Source: Dethiosulfatarculus sandiegensis (GTDB lineage Bacteria > Desulfobacterota > Desulfarculia > Desulfarculales > Desulfarculaceae). Taken from it: DNA of 64,000 nucleotides. Of the stretch, positions 61,788 to 64,000 are shown in pieces (within the stretch, counting starts at the first letter, position 1; each line of letters begins with the position of its first letter). Where the stretch lies: contig NZ_AZAC01000017.1 in NCBI RefSeq assembly GCF_000931935.2, positions 62,001-126,000 of the forward strand. Reading direction: 5' to 3'. The translations under genes and the position numbers were made by a program. The notes under the pieces are model-generated. The model was not told where the DNA came from. It did not search any database and saw only the letters and a program-made list of their open reading frames with translations.

Positions 61788-62729
61788 TTGACTGTTCGTG
61801 AACAAAACGGCCAGGCGGTCTTTGGACCGGTGCCGAGTCGTCGCCTGGGCATGAGCCTGGGCGTGGACCTGATTCTGCCCAAGACCTGTTCCCTGGATTG
61901 CATATACTGCGAGGCGGGCCCCACCACTTTGCACACCAGCCAAAGGGGCCGTTTCAGAGATCCTGAAGAACTTTTGAACCAGGTCAGGGAGCGTCTGGCC
62001 GAGCTTGAAAATCCGCCGGATTACATAACCCTGGCCGGTTCAGGCGAGCCTTCCCTGAACCTGGATATGGGGGCTATCCTGACCGAGCTGCGTAAACTTT
62101 CTTCGGCCAAGCTGGCGATTCTGACTAACGCCACCCTGGCCACCGATCCCCAGGTGCGCAAGGAGATGTGCCTGGCCGACACCCTTATCCCGAGCCTGGA
62201 CGCAGTGAGCCCCGAGGTCTTCCGCCGGGTGAACCGTCCGGTCAAGGGGCTTGACATCAAGGAGATAATCGAGGGAATCGCCCTTTTGAGCCGCGAGTTC
62301 AAAGGTGAGCTGATCCTGGAGATTTTGCTGGTGGAAGGGGTGAATGATCATCCCGGGGAGATCAAGGGCCTGGTCGAGGCCGCCGCCTACATCAATCCTT
62401 CCAAGGTGCAGCTTAATACCGTGGTGAGGCCTCCCGCCCTGGAGTCGGCCGGTCCTTTGAGTGATCAGAGGATGCAGGAGATAGCGGCCCTGTTTACGGT
62501 TCCCACCGAGGTCTGTTCTCTGCCCGCCAATCAAAGCGGCAAGGATTCAGGCAACTTGGCTGAGGAAATTGTGGAGCTGACCAAAAGAAGGCCTTGCACC
62601 CTGGATGATATTGTGAGCATGACCGGCCTTGGACAGGCCGAGGTCAAGGAGATGCTCGTCAGCCTTACCCGAGAAGACAAGGTTTTAGTTGAGCAATTTG
62701 GAGATAAAGCCTTTTATAGAGGAGTCTGA
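61788..62729 (+). CDS. Radical SAM protein (YfkA/Fe-S oxidoreductase-like)
   Basis: A 313-aa protein starting with TTG (GAGGGG 6-7 nt upstream). It opens FGPVPSRRLGMSLGVDL, then the [4Fe-4S] motif Cys34-x3-Cys38-x2-Cys41 in CSLDCIYCE. LAGSGEPSLN is the GGE-type SAM site. The family is widespread in anaerobes and archaea and sometimes called wyosine base or pyruvate-formate lyase activating-like; its real substrate is unknown. The last ~60 residues (RRPCTLDDIVSMTGL) form a small winged-helix-like extension. It is followed by a long gap. Confidence 0.85.
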   Translation: MTVREQNGQAVFGPVPSRRLGMSLGVDLILPKTCSLDCIYCEAGPTTLHTSQRGRFRDPEELLNQVRERLAELENPPDYITLAGSGEPSLNLDMGAILTELRKLSSAKLAILTNATLATDPQVRKEMCLADTLIPSLDAVSPEVFRRVNRPVKGLDIKEIIEGIALLSREFKGELILEILLVEGVNDHPGEIKGLVEAAAYINPSKVQLNTVVRPPALESAGPLSDQRMQEIAALFTVPTEVCSLPANQSGKDSGNLAEEIVELTKRRPCTLDDIVSMTGLGQAEVKEMLVSLTREDKVLVEQFGDKAFYRGV

Positions 62730-63104
62730 ATCATATAAAATCTTAGGACAGGCTCATTTGTGGAGTCCGGGGCACCGGCGGTCTGTTTATAAACAGACCG
62801 CCGGGAGCAGGATTAAGTAAAGTCCCTTGAGATGGGAAAGGGGATATATCTCCCCGACCTACTGCCGGGCGCGGCGAGTCCTTAATCAAAACGCGTTTTC
62901 TGTATGCCAGCGGATTTTTAGTCAACGGCAAAAGATTTTGTCTCAATGGAGCATCTCTTCTGAAAGGGATTTTTCTGAAAGAGGCCCGGAGCACCGGTTT
63001 TTTTGGCTGATGATTTCGCAAGGAGGCATTTGACCCCGGCCGGGGAAAAGACTCGGCCGGGTTTATCTCCCTGCTTTTATCCGATAACCACTAGACTGCG
63101 GTTG
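62730..63104. other. Gap with a perfect 30-nt palindrome and hairpins
   Basis: CCGGCGGTCTGTTTA (62775-62789) and its exact inverse (62790-62804) make a perfect palindrome without spacer; there is no T-run, so it may be a cruciform or binding site rather than a terminator. GGGGA-TATATC-TCCCC lies near 62840-62860. CCCGGCCG with CGGCCGGG then TTTAT near 63034-63065 looks like a terminator just before the activase gene. No gene is supported in this gap. Confidence 0.55.
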
Positions 63105-64000
63105 ATGGTGAAGATGGAAAAGGCGGATCAGACAGTAAAACGGAAAGAGCCGCAAGGGCTCTTTTTGGGCTTGGACGTAGGCAGCGTCAGTCTGGACCTG
63201 GCTGTGACCGGACCGGACGGCGAATTGATCAAAACAGGTTATCACCGCACCAAAGGCAGGCCCTTGGCCGTGGCCTTTGAGGTGTTGACTGACCTATTCC
63301 GGGAGATTCCCGCTGGTGATTTCAGGGCTTCGGCTGTTACCGGGGCAGGGGCCGCAACCTTGGCCCCGCTTTTAAACAGCCAGGAAGTAAACGAGATCAT
63401 AGCCATTACCAAAGGGGTGGGCCGGGTGCACCCCGAGGCCCGCACCATAATAGATATGGGCGGCGAAGACGCCAAAATGATACTGGTCAGGCCCGACGCT
63501 GCAGGCGGCCTGGCCATAGACGACTTTGCCATGAACACCATGTGCGCGGCAGGCACCGGCTCCTTTTTGGATCAGCAGGCCCACCGCCTGCAACTTACCA
63601 TTGAAGAATTCAGCGAGATAGCCCTTAAAAGCGAGAACCCTCCCCGCCTGGCCGGTCGCTGCTCGGTTTTCGCCAAAAGCGACATGATTCACCTGCAACA
63701 GGAGGCCACCCCGGACTACGATATTGTGGCCGGCCTCTGCTTTGCCATGGCAAGAAACCTCAAGTCCAATATTGCCAAGGGAAAAACAGTGACACCGCCG
63801 GTTTTGTTTGCCGGAGGGGTGGCGGCCAACCAGGGAGTCTCCAGGGCCTTGACCGAGATCATGGGCCTACGGCCCGGCCAGTTGATTGTTCCGGATACCT
63901 TCGCCTGCTTAGGCGCTTACGGTGCAGCCCTCATGGCCCTGGAACAGGGGGAGCATATGCCCCTGGCCGGGCTTGAGGCCTTGGCCGGACGGGCCGCCCA
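63105..64000 (+). CDS. BadF/HgdC-like acyl-CoA dehydratase activase, N-terminal part
   Basis: The gene runs off the right edge after about 298 codons. The N-terminal 20 residues are a polar leader, then the ASKHA ATPase starts: LFLGLDVGSVSLDLA (phosphate 1 loop), TIIDMGGEDAKMI (phosphate 2) and VLFAGGVAANQGV (adenosine site). The Fe-S cluster cysteines are in NTMCAAGTGSFLD and AGRCSVFAKSDMI. These enzymes use ATP to drive one electron into 2-hydroxyacyl-CoA dehydratases or benzoyl-CoA reductase-type partners. The short leader and lack of a stop allow the very long (~1400 aa) multidomain version common in Desulfobacterota. ATG 63105 or 63114 could be the start. Confidence 0.9.
   Translation, partial: MVKMEKADQTVKRKEPQGLFLGLDVGSVSLDLAVTGPDGELIKTGYHRTKGRPLAVAFEVLTDLFREIPAGDFRASAVTGAGAATLAPLLNSQEVNEIIAITKGVGRVHPEARTIIDMGGEDAKMILVRPDAAGGLAIDDFAMNTMCAAGTGSFLDQQAHRLQLTIEEFSEIALKSENPPRLAGRCSVFAKSDMIHLQQEATPDYDIVAGLCFAMARNLKSNIAKGKTVTPPVLFAGGVAANQGVSRALTEIMGLRPGQLIVPDTFACLGAYGAALMALEQGEHMPLAGLEALAGRAA

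Noticed and set aside
62743..63021. 92-aa minus-strand frame in the gap before the activase gene
   Set aside because: It includes the perfect palindrome and hairpins and has no ribosome site; coding is unlikely.
1..64000. CRISPR arrays, insertion sequences, integrases or prophage
   Set aside because: No regularly spaced repeats, transposase motifs, integrase signatures or tRNA-end duplications were seen; both tRNAs have intact single 3' ends.

Overview
This window looks like chromosome from an anaerobic Desulfobacterota (deltaproteobacterial) organism. That is inference from gene content: a HesB/IscA-like protein with an in-frame UGA that reads as selenocysteine, a molybdopterin oxidoreductase of the formate dehydrogenase/DMSO reductase superfamily, a LarA-type racemase, a BadF-type acyl-CoA dehydratase activase, a TAXI-type TRAP receptor, an IspH-UbiA fusion and an exosortase polysaccharide locus. 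No rRNA, CRISPR array, insertion sequence or integrase was seen. Two tRNAs are present, Pro(UGG) and Leu(UAG).

Layout. 1-7.3 kb: housekeeping and redox genes (partial BtuF-like binding protein, TIM-barrel isomerase, MopB oxidoreductase, divergent LarA homologue, tRNA-Pro, rdgB-rph), then a structured intergenic element at about 6281-6400, an unknown 181-aa protein and tRNA-Leu. 7.5-12.5 kb: a plus-strand glycan cluster (GT2, STELLO/DUF288-like transferase, NAD-sugar epimerase, flippase-like membrane protein, MFS). 12.6-33.8 kb: a large, mostly minus-strand exopolysaccharide locus of the exosortase (EpsH/Xrt) type. It holds a Wza-like export protein, an outer-membrane barrel, a Wzz-like chain-length protein, an ExeA-like ATPase, a CpsD-like P-loop protein with degenerate Walker motifs, a phosphoglycosyltransferase, exosortase, EpsI, a Wzy-like polymerase, a deacetylase-like protein, a heparinase-like lyase, an FkbM methyltransferase, a tandem-GNAT protein, a PrsT-like TPR protein and a conserved secreted protein. 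34-36.4 kb: an AT-rich patch with one small unknown gene and a frameshifted TAXI receptor. 37-44.2 kb: a second glycan block (Wzx-like flippase, three GT4, one GT2) with an AEC transporter.

44-64 kb: mixed genes. These are a SEC-C/HExxH putative metalloprotein, a zinc-ribbon protein, a B12-type radical SAM protein, a broken autotransporter, the selenoprotein, an M20 dipeptidase, a 1539-aa protein of unknown function, dusB translationally coupled to the IspH-UbiA fusion, a small radical SAM protein, and a truncated activase gene at the right edge.

Together the central genes describe a Wzy-type route. The lipid-linked unit starts with the 25990-27429 phosphoglycosyltransferase, is extended by the GTs, flipped by the 36967 Wzx, polymerised by the 23110 Wzy, length-controlled by Wzz and the P-loop protein, and exported through the Wza-like protein and barrel. 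Lyase, deacetylase and methyl/acyl transferases would modify the product. The main points deserving a second look are the UGA-containing HesB-like gene with a SECIS-like hairpin and upstream operator-like repeat, the IspH-UbiA fusion, the degenerate BY-kinase, the structured RNA candidate, the giant unknown protein and two disrupted genes.
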